DNA from: Collinsella sp. AF33-16
GTDB lineage: Bacteria; Actinomycetota; Coriobacteriia; Coriobacteriales; Coriobacteriaceae
Assembly: GCF_003475325.1 (NCBI RefSeq)
Contig: NZ_QRQC01000002.1
Location: 88,320-152,319, forward strand
Reading direction: 5' to 3'
Length of the DNA: 64,000 bases
The notes under the pieces are model-generated. The model saw only the letters and a list, made by a program, of their open reading frames with translations. It had not been told where the DNA came from and did not search any database. Below are positions 25,486 to 34,384 of the stretch, one piece after another (within the stretch, counting starts at the first letter, position 1; the number at the start of each line of letters is the position of its first letter). The position numbers and the translations under genes are program-made.

Positions 25486-26127
25486 ATGGATTCCAAGGAG
25501 ATGGCGCCCGGCGACATCGAGCGGCGCAGCTTCGAGATCATCACCGAAGAGCTCGGCGGCCGCACGTTCCCGCCGCTCGAAGAGCCCGTCGTGAAGCGCG
25601 TCATCCACACCACTGCCGACTTCTCGTACGCCGATTCCCTCGTGTTCACCCATGACGCCGCGCACTGTGCGCTCGACGCACTGCGCGCAGGGGCCACGGT
25701 GCTCACCGACACGAACATGGCGCTCGCAGGCATAAGCAAGCCCGCGCTCGCGAAGCTCGGCTGCAAGGCCGTGTGCTTCATGGCCGACCCCGATGTCGCC
25801 GCGGCTGCGCGCGCCGCGGGCACGACTCGCGCCGTTGCGAGCATGGACAAAGCTTGCGGCATCGAGGGTCCGCTCATCGTGGCCGTCGGCAACGCTCCCA
25901 CAGCACTTCTGCGCCTCGCCGAGCTCATGGACGCGGGGAAGATCTCGCCCGCGCTCGTCGTTGGGGTGCCGGTCGGGTTTGTGAACGTGGTCGAGGCGAA
26001 AGAGGAGCTACTCGCACGACGCGTGCCGGCCATCGTCGCGAGGGGTCGCAAGGGCGGCTCGACCGTGGCGGCTGCCATTATGAACGCGCTGCTCTACCAG
26101 ATCACGCGCACAGGCGGCCCGAAGTGA
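25486..26127 (+). CDS. cbiC: cobalt-precorrin-8 methylmutase
   Basis: The 213-residue enzyme moves a methyl group from C-11 to C-12, yielding cobyrinate. RVIHTTADFSYADSLVF holds the conserved catalytic His. LTDTNMALAGISK, AVGNAPTALLRLAEL, VVGVPVGFVNVVEAKEEL and RGRKGGSTVAAAIMNALLY follow in the usual order. The start is directly after the cobA stop, and the end overlaps cbiJ by 4 nt. Confidence 0.94.
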   Translation: MDSKEMAPGDIERRSFEIITEELGGRTFPPLEEPVVKRVIHTTADFSYADSLVFTHDAAHCALDALRAGATVLTDTNMALAGISKPALAKLGCKAVCFMADPDVAAAARAAGTTRAVASMDKACGIEGPLIVAVGNAPTALLRLAELMDAGKISPALVVGVPVGFVNVVEAKEELLARRVPAIVARGRKGGSTVAAAIMNALLYQITRTGGPK

Positions 26128-26897
26128 CGGCTCCCGCATCCGCGCCGGCGCTGCGCATCTTCGCCGGCACCACCGAGGGCCGCCTTCTGTGCGAATGGGC
26201 GAGCGGGGCGGGCATCCCCGCCCGTGCCTACGCGGCAACAGAGTACGGAGGCGAACTTTTGGGCGAGCTTCCGGGCATCGAGGTGCATGCGGGCAGGCTC
26301 GACGAGGCCGACATGGAGCGCGAGCTTTCCGGCGCGCGCATCGTCGTCGACGCCACGCACCCCTTCGCTACGCTCGCAAGCGGCAACATCCGGGCCGCTT
26401 CGCTCGCCGTGGGTGCACGATGCCTGCGCCTTGCGCGCCCGGTCGAGGCGCTGCCCAAAGGCGTCGTGTCGGTCGCGTCGATCGCCTGCGCGGCGCGCTT
26501 TCTCTCCGAGAACCCGGGTCGCGCTCTTCTCACGACGGGGAGCAAGGAGCTTGCTCCCTACACGCGCGTCGCCGATTTCGCGGAGCGCTTCTTCGTGCGC
26601 GTGCTCCCGCTGCCCGGTGCTATAACGAAGTGCATCGACGCGGGGTTTTCGCCGTCGCACGTCATCGGCATGCAGGGGCCCTTCACCCGCGAGCTCAACG
26701 AGGCGATGCTTCGGCAGGTGGGCGCCCAGTGGCTTGTGACCAAGGACTCGGGAACCGTAGGCGGCACGGCCGAGAAGCTCGCCTCCGCGCGCGACGTGGG
26801 AGCGCGCTGCATCGTGGTCACCCGTCCCGCCGAGGGAGGCGGGGCCCTTTCGCTTCGGGAAGTGGAAGACGCCCTCTTACGGGAGTTCGCGCGCTAG
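26124..26897 (+). CDS. cbiJ: cobalt-precorrin-6A reductase
   Basis: The 257-residue NAD(P)H reductase of the corrin pathway shows IFAGTTEGRLL near the N-terminus, IVVDATHPFATLASGNIRAA, LLTTGSKELAPY, GMQGPFTRELNEAML and TKDSGTVGGTAEKL in the standard CbiJ/CobK order. GTG 26124 overlaps cbiC. It closes the operon. Only transposase debris and a palindromic element follow. Confidence 0.93.
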   Translation: MTAPASAPALRIFAGTTEGRLLCEWASGAGIPARAYAATEYGGELLGELPGIEVHAGRLDEADMERELSGARIVVDATHPFATLASGNIRAASLAVGARCLRLARPVEALPKGVVSVASIACAARFLSENPGRALLTTGSKELAPYTRVADFAERFFVRVLPLPGAITKCIDAGFSPSHVIGMQGPFTRELNEAMLRQVGAQWLVTKDSGTVGGTAEKLASARDVGARCIVVTRPAEGGGALSLREVEDALLREFAR

Positions 26898-26946
26898 GCG
26901 CTTGCCGCGCCTGCGCGCCCTCCCGCCCGCGAGGAGGAGCGCCCCG

Positions 26947-27024
26947 TGCAAGCTCGACCCGTACAAGCCCGTCATCCATCAATAGCTCGAGGACGACGCC
27001 CAGAACTGGCGCAAACAGTCCTTC
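26947..27024 (+). pseudogene. IS21-type transposase (IstA) fragment
   Basis: Reading from 26947 gives CKLDPYKPVIHQ, a TAG stop, then LEDDAQNWRKQ before the similarity ends. Family knowledge: IS21 IstA proteins contain a KLDPYK..I..WLEDD...RKQRHTAKR segment. The in-frame stop and lack of flanking coding show a dead scrap. It marks the right edge of the cobalamin region. The call rests on motif memory only. Confidence 0.6.
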
Positions 27025-27027
27025 AAT

Positions 27028-27096
27028 AAGTTGCGGTGAAATAGTGTCTGTTTTTGCTGCTAGATAGCATATCCGGTTCCTAATTCACCGCAACTT
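27028..27096. repeat. intergenic inverted-repeat element (AAGTTGCGGTGAA family), copy 1
   Basis: AAGTTGCGGTGAA at 27028-27040 is repeated inverted at 27084-27096, and pairing extends to TAG/CTA with one mismatch. The spacer is about 43 nt. It lies between convergent genes. The same arm occurs at 43364-43430. Confidence 0.8.
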
Positions 27097-27099
27097 GTT

Positions 27100-27140
27100 G
27101 GTGGTGGCTTACTGGTAGCTGGTGGTGGCTTACTGGTAGC
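27100..27140. repeat. 21-bp tandem duplication across the permease stop
   Basis: The unit beginning GGTGGTGGCTTACTGGTAGC occurs at 27100-27120 and again at 27121-27140. The second copy includes the stop codon and last codons of the minus-strand permease gene. Confidence 0.85.
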
Positions 27141-28344
27141 GTAGGCACTCCACCGGGTTGAGTTTTGCCGCGCGGCGAGCGGGGTAGAAGCCAAAGATTA
27201 CGCCGATGCCGACGGAGACGCCGAAGGCCAGCAGCACCGTGGCGATTGAAAAGCTCGGTGTGATCTCCCCACTGGCACCGAGCTCGTTGAGAACCCCTGA
27301 TCCTGCGGCAAACATCGCGAGGCCCCAGGCCAGCAGATAGCCAATCAGGACACCCAGCAGGCCACCGGTGACGCACAGCGCCGAGGACTCGGCCAAAAAC
27401 TGCGCGGTGATATCGCGACGACTGGCGCCCAGAGCGCGACGGATGCCGATCTCGCGGATGCGCTCAGTCACGTTGGTAAGCATCATATTCATAATGCCGA
27501 TTCCGCCGACAAGCAGTGAGATACTGGCGACAGCGCCCATGATGAGCGAGAAGGCGCCCATAAAGGAGTTGAGTGCATCGATGGCGCTTTTCATGGATGT
27601 CGCCGATACACTGTCGTACTCATCCTCCTCCTCGATGCCCTTCATCGCGCGCACCTTGGACTCGATGGTCTTACAAAGCTCATCCATGTCCGTGCCCTCG
27701 GCGGCAAGTGCCGTCACGCTGGGGAATGAAGGATTCTCGTCGCCAAACAGCCCGGCGATGGTTTCGCGTGGCATATACAGTGTGAGCGAGCCCATGGAGT
27801 CGCTGCCGCCATCAATCACGCCTACAATCTGTACCTCGCCGTTGGACACCTTGATGGTTTTCCCCAGCGCATCCTGTTCGTTGCCGTAAAGCTGATCGGC
27901 ACCGCCGCGGCCGATGAGCGCCACGCGCGCACCGGATTTTGACTCGATACCGTTGTAGGTGCGCCCTGCGACGATCTTGCTGGCGCCCACGGCATCGAGC
28001 ATGTCGCTATCGACGCCGTGTGCCATGACGGTATAGCTTTTATCCCCGACCTTGTACTCGGAATAGGCGCTATCGACGATGCCGATCTGCTCAATCTGCG
28101 GCACCAGTTTGCGAAGCTTTTCCACATCCGAATCTGTGAGTTCTTGGGACGAATAGATCTCTACCATGCGGGCTGCATTGAGGCCCAGGCTGTTGACCAG
28201 GCTGTTTTGGATGCCGCCGATGAGCGAAGTCATGGCGATGACCGAGGCGATGCCAATGACGATGCCAAGGATGGTGAGCAGGCTGCGTCCCTTGTTGGCC
28301 TCGAGCGAGTGAAGGGCTTCTTGGACAAGATCACGGGTGCTCAT
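27130..28344 (-). CDS. MacB-type ABC transporter permease
   Basis: The 404-residue permease has an N-terminal transmembrane helix (LLTILGIVIGIASVIAM, about 20-40), a large extracytoplasmic MacB-PCD domain, and three C-terminal helices with NMMLTNVTERIREIGIRRALGA, the FtsX/MacB coupling segment. It works with the overlapping ATPase and adaptor genes as an exporter of peptides, lipoproteins or drugs; the substrate is unknown. Its start overlaps the ATPase stop by 4 nt. Transcription order is adaptor, ATPase, permease. Confidence 0.88.
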   Translation of the reverse strand: MSTRDLVQEALHSLEANKGRSLLTILGIVIGIASVIAMTSLIGGIQNSLVNSLGLNAARMVEIYSSQELTDSDVEKLRKLVPQIEQIGIVDSAYSEYKVGDKSYTVMAHGVDSDMLDAVGASKIVAGRTYNGIESKSGARVALIGRGGADQLYGNEQDALGKTIKVSNGEVQIVGVIDGGSDSMGSLTLYMPRETIAGLFGDENPSFPSVTALAAEGTDMDELCKTIESKVRAMKGIEEEDEYDSVSATSMKSAIDALNSFMGAFSLIMGAVASISLLVGGIGIMNMMLTNVTERIREIGIRRALGASRRDITAQFLAESSALCVTGGLLGVLIGYLLAWGLAMFAAGSGVLNELGASGEITPSFSIATVLLAFGVSVGIGVIFGFYPARRAAKLNPVECLRYQ

Positions 28345-29114
28345 GCCTTCGCTCCTTTCGGTTGATTGGTGGTTGCAGAAATCGCGGGCAGGGCGTTCAC
28401 GGCCCCGCGTAACGTATTCGGTGTATGCGCGACATATGCGCCGTCATGGATTCGCCCGTCACGGATGGTTACGGCTCGATCGGCCTCGGCGGCGATGCCG
28501 GGGTCATGCGTGATGAGTACGATGGTCTTGCCGCGTTTCTGGAGCTTGTGGAAGGTTTCCATGACGAGCGCCCCGGTTGTCGAGTCTAGATTTCCCGTTG
28601 GCTCGTCGGCCAAAATGATGGGCGGGTCGTTGACGAGGGCGCGCGCGATGGCGACGCGCTGCATCTGTCCGCCCGAGAGTTCCGATATGCGGTGGTCCCA
28701 ATGGTCGACCGGCAGTGTGACGGCTTGCAGCGCGTGCACGGCGCGCATCTCGCGCTGGCTACGCGGCACATTGGTGTAGGACAGCGGCAGCATGACGTTT
28801 TCGATCACCGTCAGACGCGGCAGCAAGTTAAAACTCTGAAAGACAAAGCCGATGCTCAGCGCGCGCACCTCGGTGAGCTCATCATCGTCGAGCTCGGCGA
28901 CGTTGAGCCCTTGCAGGAAATAATCACCCGCCGTCGGCTTGTCCAGGCAGCCCAGGATGTTCATGAGCGTCGACTTGCCCGAGCCCGAGGGGCCGGTGAT
29001 GGCGACGAACTCACCGGGGTTCACCGCCAGGCTCACGTTGTGCAGGATGTGGGCGCAACCGGCCTCGCTCTCAAAAATGCGGTGCACGTTGCGGATGTCG
29101 ATAACGGGACGCAT
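28341..29114 (-). CDS. MacB/LolD-type ABC transporter ATP-binding protein
   Basis: The 257-residue ATPase has Walker A GPSGSGKST (about 41-49), Q-loop FVFQSFNLLPRLTVIEN, signature LSGGQMQRVAIARAL, Walker B IILADEPTGNLD and the H-loop ITHD. This is the MacB/LolD/FtsE subclass. It pairs with the permease gene that overlaps its end and with the adaptor that overlaps its start by one base. Confidence 0.92.
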   Translation of the reverse strand: MRPVIDIRNVHRIFESEAGCAHILHNVSLAVNPGEFVAITGPSGSGKSTLMNILGCLDKPTAGDYFLQGLNVAELDDDELTEVRALSIGFVFQSFNLLPRLTVIENVMLPLSYTNVPRSQREMRAVHALQAVTLPVDHWDHRISELSGGQMQRVAIARALVNDPPIILADEPTGNLDSTTGALVMETFHKLQKRGKTIVLITHDPGIAAEADRAVTIRDGRIHDGAYVAHTPNTLRGAVNALPAISATTNQPKGAKA

Positions 29115-30526
29115 TACATGCCCTCGTCGGCAGACATATTGTCGCCACGTTCTGCCGTCATGCCTGTGCCGGTATCCGTCACGATGGTGTCGCCGTCGCG
29201 TAACTTGGTAACCGGGACGTCTGGGTTGATCTCGTTGCCCTGGTCGTCGCGCTTGACCTGCGTCTTACCGACTACAGCCTCGTTGTCGTTTTGCGTCACG
29301 ACGGTCACCTTCACGCGGCGCGTCTTCTTGCCTTCCGAATCGGTGGCCAGATTGACGTAATAGTGCTCGCCGTCTTCGGTCATCAGCGCCATGGTCGGCA
29401 CCATAACCACGTCGTCGAGCTTCTCGGTCACTACCGAGACCTCGGCAGTCATACCCGGCTTAAGGCGACTGTCGGGTGCTTCGATGAGGATGTCGACGTT
29501 AAAGGTCACGCTGCCGCCGCTACCGGAGCCGGAGTCAGAGTTTGCCACCGAGGCGATAGCCGTGACGGTGCCCTGACTCACGATATCGGGAAACGCGGCA
29601 TAGGTCACGTTGGCGCTTTGGCCCACGGCAATTTTGGCGATATCCTTTTCGCCCACCTGAACCGTCACCTTCATCTTGGACAGGTCGGCGATTTGCATGC
29701 ACTGCTTGCCGCCGCTCGTGTCGCCTTCGCCCATGATCGTGCCTCCGGTCACCGTGGCACCGACTTTGGCGTTGAGCTCGACGATGTTGCCCGAGCTGGG
29801 GGCCTTTACGGTGCGCTCGGCCGCCTTTGCAGTTGCCTGCTCCAGCGTTGCCTGGGCCGAGGCGAGGTTGCGCTGGGCGGTCGAGACGGCATTTGCGTTG
29901 GTGCTTGCGTCCGATGGGCCGGTCGATCCGTCACTGTCCGTTGTCGGTGCGGCCTGCGCGGCCGCGAGTGCCACCTTTGCATTGTTCAGGTCTTCCTGGG
30001 CGGCCGCGACCGCGCGCTGCGCCTCGGAAACAGCGCTATCGAGCGCGTCGTTCTTAATGGTCATGAGTACGTCGCCCTCGTTGACGCTCTGTCCGGCCTG
30101 CACGTTGATCTTTTCAACCGTACCGTCGACAGAAGGGGAGACGACCGATGCCGAGATGGGCTTAAGCTGCCCCTTGGCTTCGACTGTGGTGGTAAACGTG
30201 CCTTCGGTGACCATGTCGGTCACCGGTCCGTTGGTGCCTGCGGGTTGCGCGTTGATGACCAGCGTTGCGATGATGGCAATGAGCGCGATGGCAACAACGA
30301 CACCGACGGCGATACCGCGTCGGATGAGCTTTTTGCGCCGACGCTCGGCACGCTTTGCCTTGAGCTTTGCATAGGCTTCTTCATCGGAGATTTCGGTCGA
30401 ATCGTCGAGACTCGTTTGGGGCTGCTTGGTGTCTGCAGCGCTGATAATCGGCAGGGTCTCGGTGGCATCTTGGGGCATGCGATCGGAATCGTCAGGACCC
30501 GGATTGATCGTGGGGACCTTGGACAT
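29114..30526 (-). CDS. HlyD/MacA-like efflux adaptor protein
   Basis: The 470-residue membrane fusion protein has an acidic cytoplasmic N-terminus, a Lys/Arg-rich patch and one transmembrane helix at about residues 70-90 (GVVVAIALIAIIATLVI). A lipoyl/barrel-sandwich part (VSPSVDGTVEKINVQAGQSV) flanks an Ala-rich coiled coil at about 155-245, then beta-barrel and membrane-proximal domains follow. In a monoderm actinobacterium it probably extends outward from the membrane. It is the promoter-proximal gene of the three-gene exporter. Confidence 0.87.
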   Translation of the reverse strand: MSKVPTINPGPDDSDRMPQDATETLPIISAADTKQPQTSLDDSTEISDEEAYAKLKAKRAERRRKKLIRRGIAVGVVVAIALIAIIATLVINAQPAGTNGPVTDMVTEGTFTTTVEAKGQLKPISASVVSPSVDGTVEKINVQAGQSVNEGDVLMTIKNDALDSAVSEAQRAVAAAQEDLNNAKVALAAAQAAPTTDSDGSTGPSDASTNANAVSTAQRNLASAQATLEQATAKAAERTVKAPSSGNIVELNAKVGATVTGGTIMGEGDTSGGKQCMQIADLSKMKVTVQVGEKDIAKIAVGQSANVTYAAFPDIVSQGTVTAIASVANSDSGSGSGGSVTFNVDILIEAPDSRLKPGMTAEVSVVTEKLDDVVMVPTMALMTEDGEHYYVNLATDSEGKKTRRVKVTVVTQNDNEAVVGKTQVKRDDQGNEINPDVPVTKLRDGDTIVTDTGTGMTAERGDNMSADEGM

Positions 30527-30560
30527 AGCGTCTCCTTTATCGATATGGCTCCGATAAGTA

Positions 30561-30590
30561 TATACGCCCGTCGCGATAGGCGGGCGTATA
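30561..30590 (-). terminator. hairpin after the L,D-transpeptidase gene
   Basis: TATACGCCCG at 30561-30570 is exactly complementary to CGGGCGTATA at 30581-30590. It lies just past the minus-strand L,D-transpeptidase stop; the T-run is weak. Confidence 0.6.
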
Positions 30591-30658
30591 GAAGTTGCGG
30601 ATGACGGTACTGTAAGTTTTGTCGCCGTGCTGTTTACTTGTTGTAGACGTTAGCTGCG

Positions 30659-32383
30659 TTACGAGTGCACGACCACGCAGAGGCCGACTTTGATGCGCTC
30701 GTGGAGCGACTTGGCATCGGCCAGACGCAGGTTGATACAACCGTGGCTACCGCACCACTTGTACGATTCGGCGTTATCGAAACTCTTGTCGTTTTGCCAC
30801 GTTGCATCGTGGAAACCGACCATGTTTCCCTCAAACGGCATCCAATAGCTGACCGGGCTCTCGTATTTTGGCTTGCCGGTCTCAGGGTCCTTGGCACCGA
30901 TGAGCTTGCTGGCGCCATTGTTGCTGTTGATCTGCCATACGCCCTCGGGGGTGGCGTCCTCTCCCGGCTTGCCGGAGATAAAGTTGGCCTCCCACACGAT
31001 ATTGCCGCTCTCGTCGTAGTAGCGCGCGTGCTGCTCGGACAGATCGACATCGACGTATGCCTTCCAGTCGGGCTCTCCCTTTGCAGTAAAGGTGTCGGCC
31101 TTCTGGGAGTACTTGATCTCGATTTCGCCGGTCTGCTTGTTGTTAATGGCGTCCTCGACCTGCTTGGCGAGCGAGCTGCTGTCGATGGACCAACCAAAGT
31201 CGCCGCCTTCGACGGCGCATTGCTTGCCATCGGCGCGCGTCCACCAGCGAGTGGAGCCCACGGTATTGAAGCCGTTGGCGAGCTCGGCTGCCCAGCTGCT
31301 GATCTGCGACGTATCGAGTGTGGGGTTGGCCGGATCGGCAAAGCTGATCCACTGCAACACGGAGCTGCCATCAACCTTGCCGGCATCCTCGCCGTTGAGC
31401 TTGAGGGTCACGTTGACGCCCAGGAAGTTGTTGGCGGCATCGCATGCGGCCTGAATCTGATCATCGGTCAGCGTTCCATTGAGCGGCTCATAGGCATCGT
31501 TGCCGAGCTTGGAAAGGTCTACGGTCTCGGACAGCGAGGCAAGCTCGAGCTCGGCATACTTAATGACATGCTCGCGGTCGAGTTTTTCGTTGTAGCGCGC
31601 CTTCTCGACGGTAAACTTGCCGGCCTGCTCGTCATAGGAGCTATTGGCCTCGAACGTGCCCGAACGCCTCTCGTTAAACTCGTCGATGGCGGCGCCCAGA
31701 TCCTCCTCAAACTTCTTTTGGTCAAAAGTGTCGGAGAGCATGGACAGGTCGACGTCTTGATCAAGATCGACTTCGTTGGAGGTAGCGGTTGTTTTGGTCT
31801 TTCCGCTTAAGGATTCCACAAGGCGGACCGGCCATACAAAGGCTTCGTTGTGGCTGATGATCTCTTTTGCGGCAGCTTCGCCGTCGACGATGGGCTCATC
31901 GGACTCGGGCTGATACGTCCAGCTAAAGTCATCGCCTGTCACGGTGAGCTTATAGTGCTTCCATGCCGAGTTGACCTTGGTGGCGGCAGACGAAGCGTTG
32001 GAGAATGAGACATCGACGCCGGCGATGGTGGTGTTGGGGTATGCTAGCTGGGAAAACGCTACGACGCCTACGATATAGACAATGACGATAAGACCCAGGA
32101 CGACAAAGAGCGTCGTCTTTTTGCCCGACTTATTGTTCTCGGCGGGTTTGCGTGCGGGGCCGCGATCGCCTCGAGCGTGCGTGGGGGGCTGCTTGGGCGC
32201 ATTGCCGTTTGCCTGGCGCTGCTGACGTTGCTGACGCTGCTGGTTCGGGCGTTGTGAAGCGTTTGTTGCACTACGCTGCTGACCGTGGCTCGGCGCGATA
32301 GGACGCGGCGACTGAACGCCGCCGGTGTGCCTGCTCGGCTGCTGCGGATCGGGAATCAGTTGAGTTCGATCGTTTTGCGACAT
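30659..32383 (-). CDS. L,D-transpeptidase (YkuD) with peptidoglycan-binding region
   Basis: The 574-residue protein is a membrane-anchored cell wall cross-linking enzyme. An N-terminal Gln/Arg/Pro-rich cytoplasmic tail of about 88 residues is followed by a helix (TLFVVLGLIVIVYIVGVVAF), a long PG-binding-4-like region, and a YkuD domain in the last 130 residues. The active site reads GFHDATW and SHGCINLRLADA, with catalytic Cys and His. ATG 32383 is preferred to ATG 32392 because GAAGGA is then about 10 nt away. It forms 3-3 cross-links in peptidoglycan. Confidence 0.9.
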   Translation of the reverse strand: MSQNDRTQLIPDPQQPSRHTGGVQSPRPIAPSHGQQRSATNASQRPNQQRQQRQQRQANGNAPKQPPTHARGDRGPARKPAENNKSGKKTTLFVVLGLIVIVYIVGVVAFSQLAYPNTTIAGVDVSFSNASSAATKVNSAWKHYKLTVTGDDFSWTYQPESDEPIVDGEAAAKEIISHNEAFVWPVRLVESLSGKTKTTATSNEVDLDQDVDLSMLSDTFDQKKFEEDLGAAIDEFNERRSGTFEANSSYDEQAGKFTVEKARYNEKLDREHVIKYAELELASLSETVDLSKLGNDAYEPLNGTLTDDQIQAACDAANNFLGVNVTLKLNGEDAGKVDGSSVLQWISFADPANPTLDTSQISSWAAELANGFNTVGSTRWWTRADGKQCAVEGGDFGWSIDSSSLAKQVEDAINNKQTGEIEIKYSQKADTFTAKGEPDWKAYVDVDLSEQHARYYDESGNIVWEANFISGKPGEDATPEGVWQINSNNGASKLIGAKDPETGKPKYESPVSYWMPFEGNMVGFHDATWQNDKSFDNAESYKWCGSHGCINLRLADAKSLHERIKVGLCVVVHS

Positions 32384-32495
32384 CGTATGCATATCCTTCG
32401 ATTTTCGCCTTGCGGTTCATCGTGTTTTTACTTGGCTTGCATTATAACGATTGCCCTGCTGTTTGTGGTACGGAAACGGTGGCATTCGAAAGAGC

Positions 32496-32511
32496 TGGGA
32501 CATTTGTCCCA
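32496..32511. repeat. short palindrome TGGGACATTTGTCCCA
   Basis: A 7-bp perfect stem with a 2-nt loop lies in the 149-bp gap between the L,D-transpeptidase start and the sdaA end. The TGGGACA half also begins the arms of the element at 37568-37673. Confidence 0.6.
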
Positions 32512-32532
32512 CCTTTGAGTCGTTCTTAGCCG

Positions 32533-34140
32533 TTATCCGCACACACCGCATTTTGCACAGGCCGAAAGTGCGGCCGGAGCCTGCGCGATGCCGCCCTTTG
32601 CCGTCTCGCGCAGCGTGGCCGGCAACGCGTGGCCCACTGAGAGCATGACATGTGCCATCTGGTCAAACGGCACCAGGCTCTTAATGCCGGCGAGGGCGAG
32701 TTGTGCCGAGCTAAAGGCCGCTGCCACGCCGATGGCGTTGCGGTTTTGGCAGGGCACCTCCACGAGGCCTCCTACGGGATCGCATACGAGTCCCAATAGG
32801 TTACTCAGCGCGATGGAACTGGCGTCGAGCGCCTGCTCGGGCGTGCCTCCGAGCATCTGCACCAGCGCGGCGGCAGCCATGGCGGCGGCGCTTCCAACCT
32901 CGGCCTGGCAGCCGCCCTCGGCGCCGGCGACGCAGGCGCTCGTGGTGAGGTTGAGGCCGATGGCGGCTGCGCAGTAGAGCGCGTCAATGACCTGCTCGTC
33001 GTCGAGCTGCAGGCGATCGGCGAGTGCCAGCACACAGCCGGGGACGACGCCCGCGGATCCTGCCGTCGGAGCTGCGACGATTACGCCCATCGTGGCCGAG
33101 CGCTCGAGCACGGCCATGGCGCGGGCCACGGCATCGGTTTGAACGGTGCCCATCAGGCTCGTGCTCAAATCGTTGCGGCCGGTGGCATCGACGAGTTTAG
33201 CCTCGCCGCCGATAAGCCCGCCGAGCGAGCGCTGCGGATTGACGATGGGGGTCGTGGTCTCCTCGCGCATGACGTCGAGCACGCGGCGCATGGCGGCGAC
33301 GGCGTGGGCCTCGCCGGTCAGACGCGCCTCGCGCACGGCCATAACGGCGCCGATATTCAGGCCGAGCTCGGCGCACGCATCGAGCAGCTGCTCGCCGTCG
33401 TCGAAGATTTCCTTTGCCGAGACGCCGGGGGAGAGCGACGAGGCAGAACCGGGGAGCTCGATAAAGGTCGCGTAATCGACATTGTCGAGCTTGCGCAGCA
33501 TAGGGACGACGGTGTCGTCGGGGGCGCCATCGGTCTCAAAGACGGAGTATGCCTGGCCGCCCACTTCGGTGCGGTAGGTGCGGCAGAAAGCGATGTTCAC
33601 ATGGGCGTAGGCGAGCAGGTTGGTGAGCGCTGCGAGCACGCCGGGGACGTCCTGGTGTGCCACAAACAGCGTGGAATACATGCCCGAGATATCGACGCCG
33701 ACGCCGTTAATGCGGCTTATGCGCATCTTGCCGCCGCCCAGGCTCTCGCCGCGGACCTGCGCTGTTGCGCCCGTGTCGTCGACCATGTCGATGTCGACGG
33801 TGTTGGGGTGGATGGAGGCGTCGTCGCCCTTGATGTCAAAGTGATATTCGAGGCCCTGCTCGCGTGCGAGGTCGAAGGCCTGCTTGATGTTCTCGTCGTC
33901 GGTGTCGAGGCCCAGGATGCCCGCGACGAGCGCACGATCGGTGCCGTGGCCGCGGTAGGTGTGGGCAAAGGAGTTCCACAGGCCAAAGGTGACCTTAGTG
34001 ATGCGGCCTTCCAGCAGGCTGGCGGCAACTTGGGCGCAGCGCAGGGCGCCAGCGGTGTGCGATGAGCTGGGGCCGACCATGACGGGCCCCAAGATCTCGA
34101 ATGCCGAGGTCGTAGCTAGTGTTTGCGGCTTGCCTGCCAT
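32533..34140 (-). CDS. sdaA: iron-sulfur L-serine dehydratase, single chain
   Basis: The 535-residue enzyme deaminates L-serine to pyruvate. The N-terminal beta domain shows FEILGPVMVGPSSSHTAGALR; an ACT-like part follows near residues 155-225 (HQDVPGVLAALTNLL). The alpha domain has VAAPTAGSAGVVPGCVLAL and ACVAGAEGGCQAEVGSA, with cysteines expected to ligate the 4Fe-4S cluster, and the protein ends CAKCGVCG. ATG 34140 has AGGAGCG upstream. The cluster would make it oxygen-sensitive, in keeping with an anaerobe. Confidence 0.93.
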   Translation of the reverse strand: MAGKPQTLATTSAFEILGPVMVGPSSSHTAGALRCAQVAASLLEGRITKVTFGLWNSFAHTYRGHGTDRALVAGILGLDTDDENIKQAFDLAREQGLEYHFDIKGDDASIHPNTVDIDMVDDTGATAQVRGESLGGGKMRISRINGVGVDISGMYSTLFVAHQDVPGVLAALTNLLAYAHVNIAFCRTYRTEVGGQAYSVFETDGAPDDTVVPMLRKLDNVDYATFIELPGSASSLSPGVSAKEIFDDGEQLLDACAELGLNIGAVMAVREARLTGEAHAVAAMRRVLDVMREETTTPIVNPQRSLGGLIGGEAKLVDATGRNDLSTSLMGTVQTDAVARAMAVLERSATMGVIVAAPTAGSAGVVPGCVLALADRLQLDDEQVIDALYCAAAIGLNLTTSACVAGAEGGCQAEVGSAAAMAAAALVQMLGGTPEQALDASSIALSNLLGLVCDPVGGLVEVPCQNRNAIGVAAAFSSAQLALAGIKSLVPFDQMAHVMLSVGHALPATLRETAKGGIAQAPAALSACAKCGVCG

Positions 34141-34163
34141 ATGCGCTCCTGTTCTATCCCGTC

Positions 34164-34284
34164 GTTCCGAGGGCTTTGGTATTTGGTCGCCTGCTCTACA
34201 GTCCTGGCTCGCACGGAGGCCACATTAAGTGGCCTCCGGCTCGTGCGGAACTCGCGATCGACCAAATACCAAAGCCCTCGGAAC
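34164..34284. repeat. intergenic inverted-repeat element with 26-bp perfect arms
   Basis: Bases 34164-34189 are the exact inverted repeat of 34259-34284, with a 69-nt spacer. The spacer contains its own hairpin, GGAGGCCAC (34215-34223) against GTGGCCTCC, flanked by imperfect GCTCGCAC/GCTCGTGC. It lies upstream of sdaA and downstream of metK. The rest of the gap (34285-34379) shows nothing I recognise. Confidence 0.85.
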
Positions 34285-34384
34285 TTAGGATACATGGTAG
34301 GGGCACGCTTGCTGCAAAATTCATCAGCTGGGAACCTATTCTGCGTCCCATGTCGACTCATCTTCGCCACCGGTTAATAAAAAA

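Noticed and set aside
30537..30740. Short open frame between the efflux adaptor and L,D-transpeptidase genes
   Set aside because: It crosses the hairpin at 30561-30590 and the end of the transpeptidase gene, and has no ribosome binding site or homology.
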